This document shows, in pieces, positions 28,111 through 36,663 of a stretch of 64,000 bases of DNA. Both the position numbers and the translations under genes were made by a program. Source of the DNA: Dyadobacter sediminis (GTDB lineage: Bacteria; Bacteroidota; Bacteroidia; Cytophagales; Spirosomataceae); the NCBI RefSeq assembly GCF_005860765.1, contig NZ_VCEI01000011.1:434001-498000 (forward strand). Reading direction: 5' to 3'. Each line of letters begins with the position of its first letter. Position 1 is the stretch's first letter. Below the pieces are notes generated by a model that was given only the letters and a program-made list of their open reading frames with translations, was not told the origin of the DNA and ran no database searches.

Positions 28111-29765
28111 GGGTGTTGCACAACTCGAATAAAAATAGCTTGAATTCTTCGCAGATCGCCTCATTTTTTGTAACTTCAGGAATGCAAGGAAAAAAGAATT
28201 ATTCCGAAAAACTGTTTTTGAGCTTCCAATTATCGGACCGGATTCCAAAGGATAATTTCTATCGGCTCTTAAGAGAAGCGATTGATTTACGTTTCATTTA
28301 TAGCGATACTAGGGATCTTTATGGGAGCACTGGAAATCCTTCAATAGACCCGGTCGTCTTCTTTAAGTTGATGCTCACAGGCTATCTGGAAAACATAACG
28401 TCGGATCGGAAATTAGTAGAGCACTGTGCAATGCGCATGGACATTCTTTACTTTTTAGGGTATGATATCGATGAACAACTGCCCTGGCATTCTACTATCA
28501 GCCGCACCAGACAATTATATCCAACTGCCGTCTTCTCGGCCCTTTTTGAAAAAGTATTTACAATGTGTGTTCAAAAAGGGATGGTTTCAGGGCATACCCA
28601 AGCACTGGATTCTGCACCGGTTAAAGCCAACGCGTCCATGGAAAGTTTGGAATTAAAAAAGCCCGCTCAATCTACTGAAAGCCATTTTAAGATAGTGGAT
28701 GCTGAGAATAGGCCGGAGAAAAGCATTAATAAAAGGGCTTCCGGGCAATTTATAACAGCTTCTGAGCATGAGCTCACCCAATTAAAAAAACATCAGGACA
28801 AACTCCGCGAAAATCCTGTTGGCGCAAGTGGTGCATCCCATGAAAAAGCACAGTTGTTTAGTAATAAGACTCATTATAGCCCGCATGATCCGGATGCACG
28901 AATTTCAGTAAAGCCTGGCAAGGCAAGAAAACTTAATTATCACTGCAGTATGGCGGTAGATACAGCTCAGGGTGTAATCAGCCATATAGAAGCAAATTTT
29001 GCTGATGGACGTGACAGCCAATATCTTCCAGGATTAGTCAGCACAGTGCAAAAAAGGCTTATTCTAAATGAACTTAGAATGACCGATTTACTGGCTGATG
29101 CGGGGTATTCCAACGGATATAACTACCAGCTTCTAGAACGACAGGATGTCATTGGATGGATACCGGTATTCGGCATGTACAAGCCAGTGGTTGAAGGTTT
29201 TGCATATGACCACCAGGCTGATCAGTTTACCTGCCCAATGGGTAAACTACTACCATTCAAAACAATAGACTATACTGCCGACGGCAAACCGAAAAAAGCA
29301 TATTGGGCGTCAAAGAAGGATTGCATGAATTGTCCTTCGAAAGCAACATGTACTCCTAAAGCAGCATGTAAAAGGATTTATAAGACGGCGTATGAACCAG
29401 CGTACCAAAGGGCTTACATTCGGCAGCAAAGCAGGCGAGCAAAGCAAATGAAGCAGTTGCGGCAGAGTACAGTGGAACCTGTTTTTGGCAGCTTAGTTCA
29501 ATATTACGGATTAAACAAAATCAATGTTTTAGGAAAAGAAGGCGCACATAAAGTCATGATAATGGCAGCCACCTGCTTTAACCTTAAGAAATATCTAAAA
29601 ACATCGAAAAGAAAACTTGTAAAAAATAAAGCATTAGAAGCCTTTTCCGACCAAACCAGCACTTGTGCGGGTTCCTATCATATTTCCGGTTCAACTTTCA
29701 AGGAAATTCCAAAACCAGATAGGTCACTCGAATTTAGAAATTACCAAGTACGTTGTGCAACGGCC
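28111..29765 (+). mobile_element. Complete IS1182-family insertion sequence, 1655 bp
   Basis: Bounded by 14-bp terminal inverted repeats: left gggtgttgcacaac, right (complement) ggccgttgcacaac, 12 of 14 identical. It is flanked by the direct repeat ACGATGGT. It carries one transposase gene in the same direction as susC. By eye it is more A/T-rich than the surrounding genes. Perfect target duplication and intact host frame on both sides point to a recent insertion. Confidence 0.92.
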
Positions 29766-29798
29766 ACGATGGTTTGTATGAAAGCTACAATCAGATGA
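28182..29798 (+). CDS. IS1182-family DDE transposase, reading out of the element
   Basis: 538 residues from the ATG at 28182 (MQGKKNYSEKLFLSF); upstream codons to 28113 are in frame but overlap the terminal repeat. An N-terminal InsH/DUF772-like domain (GNPSIDPVVFFKLMLTGYLE) precedes an RNase H-like catalytic domain. Probable acidic triad: Asp in MAVDTAQG, Asp in LLADAGYSNG and Glu in STVEPVFGSL. A cysteine cluster lies between the second and third (CMNCPSKATCTPKAAC). Oddly, no stop codon occurs before the IS end at 29765: the frame passes through the right inverted repeat and ends at 29798 after 10 residues encoded by the target. Probably active. Confidence 0.9.
   Translation: MQGKKNYSEKLFLSFQLSDRIPKDNFYRLLREAIDLRFIYSDTRDLYGSTGNPSIDPVVFFKLMLTGYLENITSDRKLVEHCAMRMDILYFLGYDIDEQLPWHSTISRTRQLYPTAVFSALFEKVFTMCVQKGMVSGHTQALDSAPVKANASMESLELKKPAQSTESHFKIVDAENRPEKSINKRASGQFITASEHELTQLKKHQDKLRENPVGASGASHEKAQLFSNKTHYSPHDPDARISVKPGKARKLNYHCSMAVDTAQGVISHIEANFADGRDSQYLPGLVSTVQKRLILNELRMTDLLADAGYSNGYNYQLLERQDVIGWIPVFGMYKPVVEGFAYDHQADQFTCPMGKLLPFKTIDYTADGKPKKAYWASKKDCMNCPSKATCTPKAACKRIYKTAYEPAYQRAYIRQQSRRAKQMKQLRQSTVEPVFGSLVQYYGLNKINVLGKEGAHKVMIMAATCFNLKKYLKTSKRKLVKNKALEAFSDQTSTCAGSYHISGSTFKEIPKPDRSLEFRNYQVRCATATMVCMKATIR
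29766..29773. repeat. Target-site duplication, right copy (ACGATGGT)
   Basis: Identical to 28103-28110; marks the right boundary of the IS. Confidence 0.88.
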
Positions 29799-30154
29799 TA
29801 CTGGCCAGTGGCTGGTCACGCTGGCAAAAAGAGGGCGACGTGGCAACGCACCCGAAACCGATCGTGGGCGGTAACAAGGATTCCAACCAATCTTCGACGC
29901 GATATCTGGAAGACGGAAGCTACATCCGTTTGCGCAACGTGCGGCTGGGCTACACCATTCCGGTGGATGCCGTAAGGCGCATCGGGTTTGCGCGTGCCAA
30001 CATTTTTGTGAGCGTGGATAATCTCTGGACCGGTACCAAGTTCACCGGACCGGACCCGGAAGCTTCATTCTCTTTCGAAGATACGCCGGGTAATTCCAGC
30101 ATCAAATACCCGATCAGCCGGAAGCTGCTTTTCGGTGTCAACTTTACCTTGTAA
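29774..30154 (+). pseudogene. susC: SusC/RagA receptor, 3' part after the IS
   Basis: The last 126 codons and stop of the interrupted susC (LYESYNQMILASGWSRWQKEGD...). It includes the barrel-end motifs STRYLEDGSYIRLRNVRLGYTIP and NIFVSVDNLWTGTKFTGPDPE that close SusC proteins, ending in the aromatic-rich last strand GVNFTL. It has no start of its own in frame, so it is not expected to be made separately. The stop is 14 bp before the susD start. Confidence 0.92.
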
Positions 30155-30168
30155 TATTTTATACAGAT

Positions 30169-31668
30169 ATGAAATTTATACAATCAAAACTTGCCTTGGC
30201 ACTTGGACTGGTGTCGATGCTATCCTGCGAACAGTATTTTGATCCTACCACCAATATCAATGAAACATCTGCTCTGGCAAGCGAGTCGGATGTGCAGACC
30301 GTAACCATCGGGACATATGCATTCCTGAACAAATCGCCCTATGTATACAGTGGCCATATCATGATGGAGTACCCGAGTGACGAAATTGCCCAGGGACAAA
30401 TATCCGGCAATGACTTTACGCGCGTTTACCGGTACACGCATATCAATACTTCTTCGCATGCCACGAGTTACTGGAGCCAGTGCTATAAAATAATTGCGGC
30501 AGCCAACAAGGTAATCGGCTTTGTGTCCAATGATGCCTCTGCCGAACTGAAACAGCTCAAAGGCGAGAACCTGTACCTGCGTGCGATGGCGCATTTCAAC
30601 ATGGTGCGGATGTTCGGAAGGCCATATCCGCAGGATAACGGAAACAATCCCGGCATTCCGATCCTGCGCGACGGGCTGAGTGATACTGAAGTAACTTCCC
30701 TGCCCAGGTCTTCCGTCAAAGAAGTATATGATTTTGTGATCAGCGACCTGCTGGCAGCAGCGGAACTGATGACGGTAAGCAAAAGCAATATTTATGCATC
30801 GAAAGAAGTCGCTTATGCCTTGCTGTCAAAGGTTTATCTGTTCAAAAACGATAATGCCAATGCATTGAAATACGCGGATCTGGTTATTGACAGCGGCAGA
30901 TATACGCTTTTGCCGTCTTCCAATTATGCCAACTATTTCAAAATTGTACCGGAGAACAATTCGGAAACGATCTTTGCGGTGCGGCACACCAGCGTGCAGA
31001 TTGCGGAGATAAGCAGTATGTACATCAGTTCGGATCGTTCCGGCACGCCGCTTGCGCAGGGTGTAAGCGGCTGGGCCGAGTTGTATGCTTCCCAGAAGTA
31101 TATCGACTTTCTGAACCAGCATCCGGAAGATCTGAGAAAATCGTTTATAACACCGTATGTACTGAACGGAGAGCTGCAGACGAACAAAAAACTGACGCCT
31201 GCCACGCCCATGTATTACATTAACAAATATACGCTTCAGGATAACGTCATCAATGCTTCCTCGCCTGTATACCTGCGTCTGGCTGATATATACCTCATCC
31301 GTGCGGAAGCCAATGCAAAACTCGGCAACACGGCTGCCGCACTGGAAGATGTAAACCGCATCCGTACGCGGGCAGGATTAAGCGGAACGGCATTATATAC
31401 CACCGGAAACATGGCGGCAGCAGGCAAAACGATCCTGGATGTGGTTCTGGAAGAACGTTTTCTTGAACTGGCTTTTGAAGGCCACCGGATTTATGATCTT
31501 TTCCGGAACGGCCGGCCGATGATCCGCAATTATCCGGGCACGCATTCACAGAACAACACTCCGACGACTGATGTCCGTCAGACCGTCATGCCGACTGATC
31601 CGCGGGTAGTTTTCTTTATTCCGCAGAATGAAATTGACCAGAATAAAAATCTGGTTCAGAATCCGTAA
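30169..31668 (+). CDS. susD: SusD/RagB outer-membrane nutrient-binding lipoprotein
   Basis: 499 residues. Signal with LSC lipobox (Cys20), so a surface lipoprotein that caps the SusC pore and binds the substrate. A TPR-rich N-terminal part (SusD-like, about residues 20-210; YLRAMAHFNMVRMFGRPYP is typical) is followed by the RagB domain. Its end shows YLRLADIYLIRAEANAKLG, DVNRIRTRAGL, VLEERFLELAFEGHRIYDLFR and the terminal FFIPQNEIDQN, all classic. The gene is intact but lies directly behind an IS-disrupted susC, so its expression now depends on read-through or a promoter in the IS. Substrate cannot be told from sequence. Confidence 0.95.
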   Translation: MKFIQSKLALALGLVSMLSCEQYFDPTTNINETSALASESDVQTVTIGTYAFLNKSPYVYSGHIMMEYPSDEIAQGQISGNDFTRVYRYTHINTSSHATSYWSQCYKIIAAANKVIGFVSNDASAELKQLKGENLYLRAMAHFNMVRMFGRPYPQDNGNNPGIPILRDGLSDTEVTSLPRSSVKEVYDFVISDLLAAAELMTVSKSNIYASKEVAYALLSKVYLFKNDNANALKYADLVIDSGRYTLLPSSNYANYFKIVPENNSETIFAVRHTSVQIAEISSMYISSDRSGTPLAQGVSGWAELYASQKYIDFLNQHPEDLRKSFITPYVLNGELQTNKKLTPATPMYYINKYTLQDNVINASSPVYLRLADIYLIRAEANAKLGNTAAALEDVNRIRTRAGLSGTALYTTGNMAAAGKTILDVVLEERFLELAFEGHRIYDLFRNGRPMIRNYPGTHSQNNTPTTDVRQTVMPTDPRVVFFIPQNEIDQNKNLVQNP

Positions 31669-31697
31669 CGGCATTTCTTCATGAATTGATTTGTTTA

Positions 31698-31743
31698 CGT
31701 CCGTTTCAGCATCCGGTATGGTGCGGAAACGGACGGTTTTTTT
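31698..31743 (+). terminator. Rho-independent terminator after susD
   Basis: Ten-bp stem cgtccgtttc/gaaacggacg with an 18-nt loop, followed by seven T, 30 bp beyond the susD stop. Confidence 0.88.
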
Positions 31744-31826
31744 ACCAGTTCAGAAAGCAGGCAATGTAATCTGTAATGAATTTTCTAAGCAGCATATATG
31801 CTTCCATTGCAGCTGCATGAAAGAAA

Positions 31827-32366
31827 TCAGCGCCAGCCCAAACCCAGACCGATACCCGCATGTGAAGCGAGAAGGTTGGGAAGCAAAGGCGGTGTATAAC
31901 GCAGTTTCAGGATATAAATCCATTTTCCTGTAACCAAATGGAAGCGGAGGCCTGCCAGTGCGGAAGGCGTCAGGAGCCGTTGTTTGCTGTTGCCGGAGCG
32001 TATGTCATTGTCATAACGATCTACGGCAAACCCGCCCAGTCCTGCCTCAAGGTAGCTTTCAATCAAATAATTGCCCGGCTGGGGTACACAGGACTTTCTT
32101 TTATAGGGATTCAGTACAAAGCAGTGCGTCAATGCTCCGGAAAGGGAAGGACTGCGAAACGTTTTTTTATTAACCGCGCCTAGTCCGGCCTGGATATTCC
32201 AGAATGACTTTCTGAGATAACCAAACGCCGCTTCGGCTGTGACTGCGCCTTTCGGCGTAATGCCGAGCCATTCGGCACCCACTGCGCCTCGTATGCGCGT
32301 ATAATAAGGCTGGGCAGCAGTCAGCTGTGAAAAGAAAAGCAGAATGAAAAAATATTTCAGGAACAC
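31827..32366 (-). CDS. Probable outer-membrane or periplasmic protein, unknown function
   Basis: The open frame reaches 32468, but the residues before 32366 look random. A GTG at 32366 gives VFLKYFFILLFFSQLTAAQ, a good signal peptide, and a protein of 179 residues, so that start is preferred. The mature part alternates hydrophobic and polar residues with many aromatic and glycine residues (LGITPKGAVTAEAAFGYLRK, SYLEAGLGGFAVDRYD) and ends GIGLGLGWR, as in small outer-membrane beta-barrels. No named family recognised. It lies directly downstream of the MarR-GNAT gene on the same strand. Confidence 0.65.
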   Translation of the reverse strand: MFLKYFFILLFFSQLTAAQPYYTRIRGAVGAEWLGITPKGAVTAEAAFGYLRKSFWNIQAGLGAVNKKTFRSPSLSGALTHCFVLNPYKRKSCVPQPGNYLIESYLEAGLGGFAVDRYDNDIRSGNSKQRLLTPSALAGLRFHLVTGKWIYILKLRYTPPLLPNLLASHAGIGLGLGWR

Positions 32367-32467
32367 AGGTGCAGGATTTGTTTTCCAACGAAGGAACCAG
32401 AACTGCAAGTATATCCGGCAGCTGCATTTGGTGTGAATCTCCGTATTTTGTTCTCCACGAACTGCCA

Positions 32468-33445
32468 TTACCGGTCATACCTGATATTGCGCTGACTGAT
32501 ATCCACTTCCATTTGGATATTGCATCGTTTATAGGGTGTCGGATGTCCCGCAATTTTCTGGAAACCCAGTTTATGATAAAGGTTAATGGCCGGTTTCAAA
32601 ATGGTATTGCTTTCCAGATACACCTTTTTTCCGCCCAGTTCTCTGGCCTTGTCAAGTGCCGACTGACCGAGCAACCAGCCGATATGCTTGCCTTGTGCTG
32701 CGGGTGCTACGGCCATTTTGGCAAGTTCAAAAGTATCTTCCCTGTCCTTCATCCGGATCAAAGCACAAACGCCTGCAGGCTGCCCTTCGTACAAAGCCAC
32801 AAAAATGTGACCGCCTTTTTTGAGGATGTAGCCTTCGGGATCGTCCAGCGATTTGTAATCCGTTTCTTCCATTTTGAAATAATATGAAATCCATTGTTCA
32901 TTCAAGGACCTGAAATCCGGAGCATATTTTGATTCGTAATCAACAATCTGGACTGCTGTGCTTTCACGTTGCTTTTTTTGCTCGCACACTCTCCGGTACA
33001 GCGACTTTTGTTGCAGCAGAAATTCCCATTCTTCAATGGCTCTCCAGAGATCGTGGCCTGCCTGTGAAGCAACGGATTGGATGGCGGCCTCTACATCCGT
33101 GTACTGATCCCCGATTTTTGCTTTGTAATGGCTGCCTTTTTCTGTTAGGCTGACCATCGTGCGCCTGCCGTCATGAGCTACTTTTCTCTCCTGAACGAGT
33201 CCGTGCCTGATCATTTCACGGATGATTTTGCTCACTGAAGGATGCGAATGGCCGATTTCCTCTGCAATCCCTGTAATGGTTTTCTCGTCACTTTGCGACA
33301 GCGTGTAAAATACAGGGAACCATTTGGGTTGCAGTTCCATACCGTACAGCTGATAAATGGCGGCTGCGTCACTGGTAATTTTATCAGTGAGCATTCTCAG
33401 CCTGCTTCCGATTGCTTTAACGCCTGCTTCTTCAAAAAACTTCAT
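32468..33445 (-). CDS. MarR-type regulator fused to GNAT N-acetyltransferase
   Basis: 325 residues from the ATG at 33445 (MKFFEEAGVKAIGSRLRML). Residues about 1-145 are a MarR-like winged helix (TITGIAEEIGHSHPSVSKIIREMIRHGLVQERKVAHDGRRTMVSLTEKG). Residues about 165-315 are a GNAT acetyltransferase with the acetyl-CoA loop VAPAAQGKHIGWLLGQSAL (Q/RxxGxG/A-like) and YHKLGFQKI. This bifunctional layout is known in many bacteria, but the acetylated substrate is unknown. A clear promoter and overlapping repeats upstream suggest autoregulation. Confidence 0.9.
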   Translation of the reverse strand: MKFFEEAGVKAIGSRLRMLTDKITSDAAAIYQLYGMELQPKWFPVFYTLSQSDEKTITGIAEEIGHSHPSVSKIIREMIRHGLVQERKVAHDGRRTMVSLTEKGSHYKAKIGDQYTDVEAAIQSVASQAGHDLWRAIEEWEFLLQQKSLYRRVCEQKKQRESTAVQIVDYESKYAPDFRSLNEQWISYYFKMEETDYKSLDDPEGYILKKGGHIFVALYEGQPAGVCALIRMKDREDTFELAKMAVAPAAQGKHIGWLLGQSALDKARELGGKKVYLESNTILKPAINLYHKLGFQKIAGHPTPYKRCNIQMEVDISQRNIRYDR

Positions 33446-33447
33446 AG

Positions 33448-33503
33448 GTAAGTAATTACGTAACTGATTACGCAAATTTAATCAGGTTTAATTCCGGAAT
33501 CAA
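33448..33503 (-). promoter_or_regulatory. Promoter and likely operator of the MarR-GNAT gene
   Basis: Minus strand: -33 TTTTTTG (TTG at 33501-33503), 20-bp spacer, -7 TAAATTTG (33473-33480), a full consensus match. Between the -7 and the start codon lie CGTAATCAGTTACG and GTAATTAC, overlapping near-palindromic sequences of the kind MarR dimers bind. The promoter is seen; binding is inferred. Confidence 0.6.
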
Positions 33504-34015
33504 AAAAGCAGAATGTTTTTTACAACCTCAAATCGTTCTTCTCTTCAGTTCGCCGGGAGGCACGCTCAGCATGCAAAGGGCGATTTCCGATTTTCGTCCG
33601 GTTTTTCAGTTTATCCGGTGCCGGATTATTAAGGACCAACTCCACGGTTCATCGTAGCGGTTTGTGCACTGCATTCTTTTTGACATGGAACCTTCCGGAT
33701 GAAAGCAGGGAATATTTCCATGGCTGCTTTCACGTATTTTTCTTGCATTTGCCAGGTAGCTGTAAGCAAAACAAGTCCTTCCGAATCATCCGGATTTGCT
33801 CCTTTCAGGTTTCTGTACCTTTTCAAATGATACCGTTTCAAGGATACATAAGAAGATTTGATCCAATTCTTGGTTGTGTGTAAAACAGGGGTATAAATGT
33901 GTTATTTAATTACTATTGTGCATCCGTTTGCAACCATAATTTAGAACTTGTAAAAATTATTAGAATTCACGGTGTAGGAATAATTGTTTTACTGTCCGTG
34001 CAAACTAGACTCTAT
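33504..34015. other. Intergenic region with no identified gene
   Basis: About 510 bp. Two short overlapping open frames on opposite strands (33629-33841 minus, 33662-33883 plus) have composition unlike real proteins and no recognisable family. I see no RNA gene or repeat here. Confidence 0.45.
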
Positions 34016-34264
34016 ATGACCATACGTAATACTCCTAATAAATTCAGTGACGAGGAAATGCAACTGATCGAGCAGCATCAGAAAAGGAGTGATGCCTTGA
34101 CAGAGAAGCACGAAGCAGAAGTTTTAGAAAGTGAGAAAAACAATGTAAGTGAAGAGTATAAATCTAAAATGCTGCTGCGCCACGCGTCCGAATTGATTAA
34201 TTTATCCCATGAATTCCTGAATTTATGGATTGATCTTGTTGAGAAACAGAAAAAACCGGATTAA
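34016..34264 (+). CDS. Small hypothetical charged helical protein
   Basis: 82 residues from the ATG at 34016 (MTIRNTPNKFSDEEMQL); an upstream in-frame start at 33899 would add an unlikely leader. Nearly all helical-forming, rich in Glu, Lys and Leu (QHQKRSDALTEKHEAEVLES), with a possible coiled coil over residues 10-70 and no membrane segment. No family recognised. It stands alone, about 225 bp before the PAS kinase gene on the same strand. Confidence 0.5.
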   Translation: MTIRNTPNKFSDEEMQLIEQHQKRSDALTEKHEAEVLESEKNNVSEEYKSKMLLRHASELINLSHEFLNLWIDLVEKQKKPD

Positions 34265-34489
34265 GATTTTTATCCGTTCCATGGGAACAACGCGAATTGA
34301 AACATGCCTGTTTTTGCCCGGTTCAGAAGCTGTAAGGCGCTGGCAACAAACTTCTTTTACCAAGCACCCTACTTTTCACTTCTTCTTGCCAGCACAAAAT
34401 TTCATCATGTGGAACAATATTTTAAATTCCGTCCACAGGCAACAGTTACCGTCCTTAATCCAATAAGAAAGTAATAGTAGTAAGTAAAT

Positions 34490-36565
34490 ATGGACAGTAA
34501 TCATACGTCAGTTGAATTCGCGCAGCAATTAGGTTCTTTTCCGGATATAAACTTAGCCCTGCAAGCGGCCGGACTGGGTGCGTGGGAAATAGACCCTGAG
34601 CGCAACTGTATCCTGCTGAACCCTCATTGCCAGGTTCTTTTCGGCATACCGGGTCATACGAGTGTTGCGCTGGATCAAACCGCTGAATGCATGCATTCCG
34701 ATGATCTTGCCCACGTGCTGGATGTATTTTCGTACGCCGTAAGCAGCCGGTCGGGTGGCGACTTTGATCATACGTTCCCAATAGGAAAAACCAGTAACGG
34801 GCAATCCGGATGTGTACGATGCTGGGGAAAAAGCTACTTTGCTGAGACCGGCGAATTGATCCGTTTCAGCGGTATTGCCCAGGATGTAACCGAGCAGGAA
34901 CGGGACCGGCAAAAGCTGGAAGCAAGCGAAGCCCGGATATATAACATTGTGCAGCAAAGCCCGATTGCCACACTGGTCGTTCATGGTGAGGACTTCCGGA
35001 TCAGTCAGATCAACCAGCCAATGTCGGAACTTATCGGCAGCGACCAGGATGTAACCGGAAAGCCTTTGCTGGCAATCTTGCCTGAACTGGAAGGACAATA
35101 TGCATGGAACGAGGCTCAGAAAGTATACTATGAAGGCACCAGCGTCGATCACAAGGCAGTTTTGATCAGACATAAGCGGGCAGGGGAATTAAACGACTAC
35201 TATTATGATATTTCTTACAGGCCACTGGTGGAAAACGGTGTGATTATCGGAATGATACACGCTGCCATTGATGTCACCGGTCAGGAAACTGCCCGTAAAA
35301 TGCTGGATGAAAACCGGGCACTCCTGCAAACGGTTATTGATCTTGCGGAGCTAGGATCATACAGCATTGATCTTTCCAGTAATCAGATATCAAGTTCTGC
35401 ACGGGTTGCCGGCTGGTGCGGAATTCCCGCTGTCAGCGATCTGGACCGTTCTTTTCAGGTAATTCAGGAAACAGACAGAGACCGCGTTAATCAGCAGATA
35501 ATGGGAGCCCTGGAAAAAGGCGCCGATGGCTTTTTTCAGGAAGAATATACGGTTATAAATCCGCTAACCGGACAAAAGCGCATCCTTCGGACCAATGGCC
35601 AGGTACGGTGGGATTCAGCAGGAAATCCGGAGAGCATTTACGGTTCCGTTATGGACATTACCACGCAGAAAACGCTGCAGTTAAATCTGGAACAACAGGT
35701 GCAGCAGCGTACGGAGGAGCTGGCAACAATGAATGAAGAGCTGGCCACCATCAACGAAGAATTGACGGCCAACAATATGGAGTATGCCGCAATCAACGAA
35801 GAGCTGGAAGAAGCCAACGTCCTGCTAACCCTGTCCAACGAAAATCTTCAGCAGTTTGCCTATGTGGCGAGCCATGACCTGCAGGAACCGCTTCGTAAGA
35901 TCCAGCAGTTTGCCAGTCTGCTGAAAACCAGACTGGAAGAATCGCAGAGCGATGAACTTAATTATCTGAACCGTATGGAGTCAGCGGCGAGCAGGATGTC
36001 TTTTTTAATCAAGGATTTGCTTGATTTCTCCAATATTTCAAGCCGGGGTAAAATTTTCAGACCCGTTGATCTGGACAGTATCGTGGACCAGGCACTGGCA
36101 AATCTTGAAATCAGCATTGAAGAAACAAAAGCGGAAATCAGTGTAAGCCATTTACCTTCGGTGTCCGGAGATGCTTCGCAATTGTTGCAGCTTTTTCAGA
36201 ATTTGCTTTCCAATGCCATCAAGTTCCATAAGCCGGCGGAACATCCGGTGGTTTCAATTACCGCCTCCCGAGTGAATGATACCGAACTGCCCGCGCATGT
36301 CAAACCGGCACGTACTTCCAGAAGTTATTTCCGGATTGATGTGACCGACAACGGCATTGGCTTTAACGAAATGTATGCCGAACGCATATTCCAGGTTTTT
36401 CAGCGGCTGCACAACAAGAATACTTATGTTGGTACCGGAATCGGTTTGGCCATTTGCGAGAAAGTTGTCGTAAGCCACGGCGGAGCCATCACAGCTTCCA
36501 GCTCGCCCGGAAAAGGAGCAACGTTCAGTATTTTTTTTCCTTCAAACGGACCTGGCGAACTGTAG
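34490..36565 (+). CDS. Soluble PAS-domain sensor histidine kinase
   Basis: 691 residues without membrane segments, so a cytosolic sensor. Three PAS-type domains occupy about residues 20-140, 145-275 and 280-400 (TEQERDRQKLEASEARIYNI links the first two). A long coiled coil at about 400-450 has repeated NEEL heptads (ATMNEELATINEELTANN). The HisKA domain follows with phospho-acceptor His462 in YVASHDLQEPLRKI, then a HATPase_c domain with N box (LLSNAIKFHKP), G1 box (DVTDNGIGF) and GTGIGLAICEKVV. No response regulator is adjacent. The ligand or cofactor of the PAS domains is unknown. Confidence 0.92.
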   Translation: MDSNHTSVEFAQQLGSFPDINLALQAAGLGAWEIDPERNCILLNPHCQVLFGIPGHTSVALDQTAECMHSDDLAHVLDVFSYAVSSRSGGDFDHTFPIGKTSNGQSGCVRCWGKSYFAETGELIRFSGIAQDVTEQERDRQKLEASEARIYNIVQQSPIATLVVHGEDFRISQINQPMSELIGSDQDVTGKPLLAILPELEGQYAWNEAQKVYYEGTSVDHKAVLIRHKRAGELNDYYYDISYRPLVENGVIIGMIHAAIDVTGQETARKMLDENRALLQTVIDLAELGSYSIDLSSNQISSSARVAGWCGIPAVSDLDRSFQVIQETDRDRVNQQIMGALEKGADGFFQEEYTVINPLTGQKRILRTNGQVRWDSAGNPESIYGSVMDITTQKTLQLNLEQQVQQRTEELATMNEELATINEELTANNMEYAAINEELEEANVLLTLSNENLQQFAYVASHDLQEPLRKIQQFASLLKTRLEESQSDELNYLNRMESAASRMSFLIKDLLDFSNISSRGKIFRPVDLDSIVDQALANLEISIEETKAEISVSHLPSVSGDASQLLQLFQNLLSNAIKFHKPAEHPVVSITASRVNDTELPAHVKPARTSRSYFRIDVTDNGIGFNEMYAERIFQVFQRLHNKNTYVGTGIGLAICEKVVVSHGGAITASSSPGKGATFSIFFPSNGPGEL

Positions 36566-36663
36566 TTCATGGCGGACACCATACGATGACCACAGACCGG
36601 ATGAAAATAGGTTGGCTTGAAACACGTTCGGACTTTCCTGCAACAGGCAACAAGGAAGCTGTT

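Noticed and set aside
33629-33883. Two short overlapping frames in the gap before 34016
   Set aside because: Opposite-strand overlap, odd composition, no promoter or family support.
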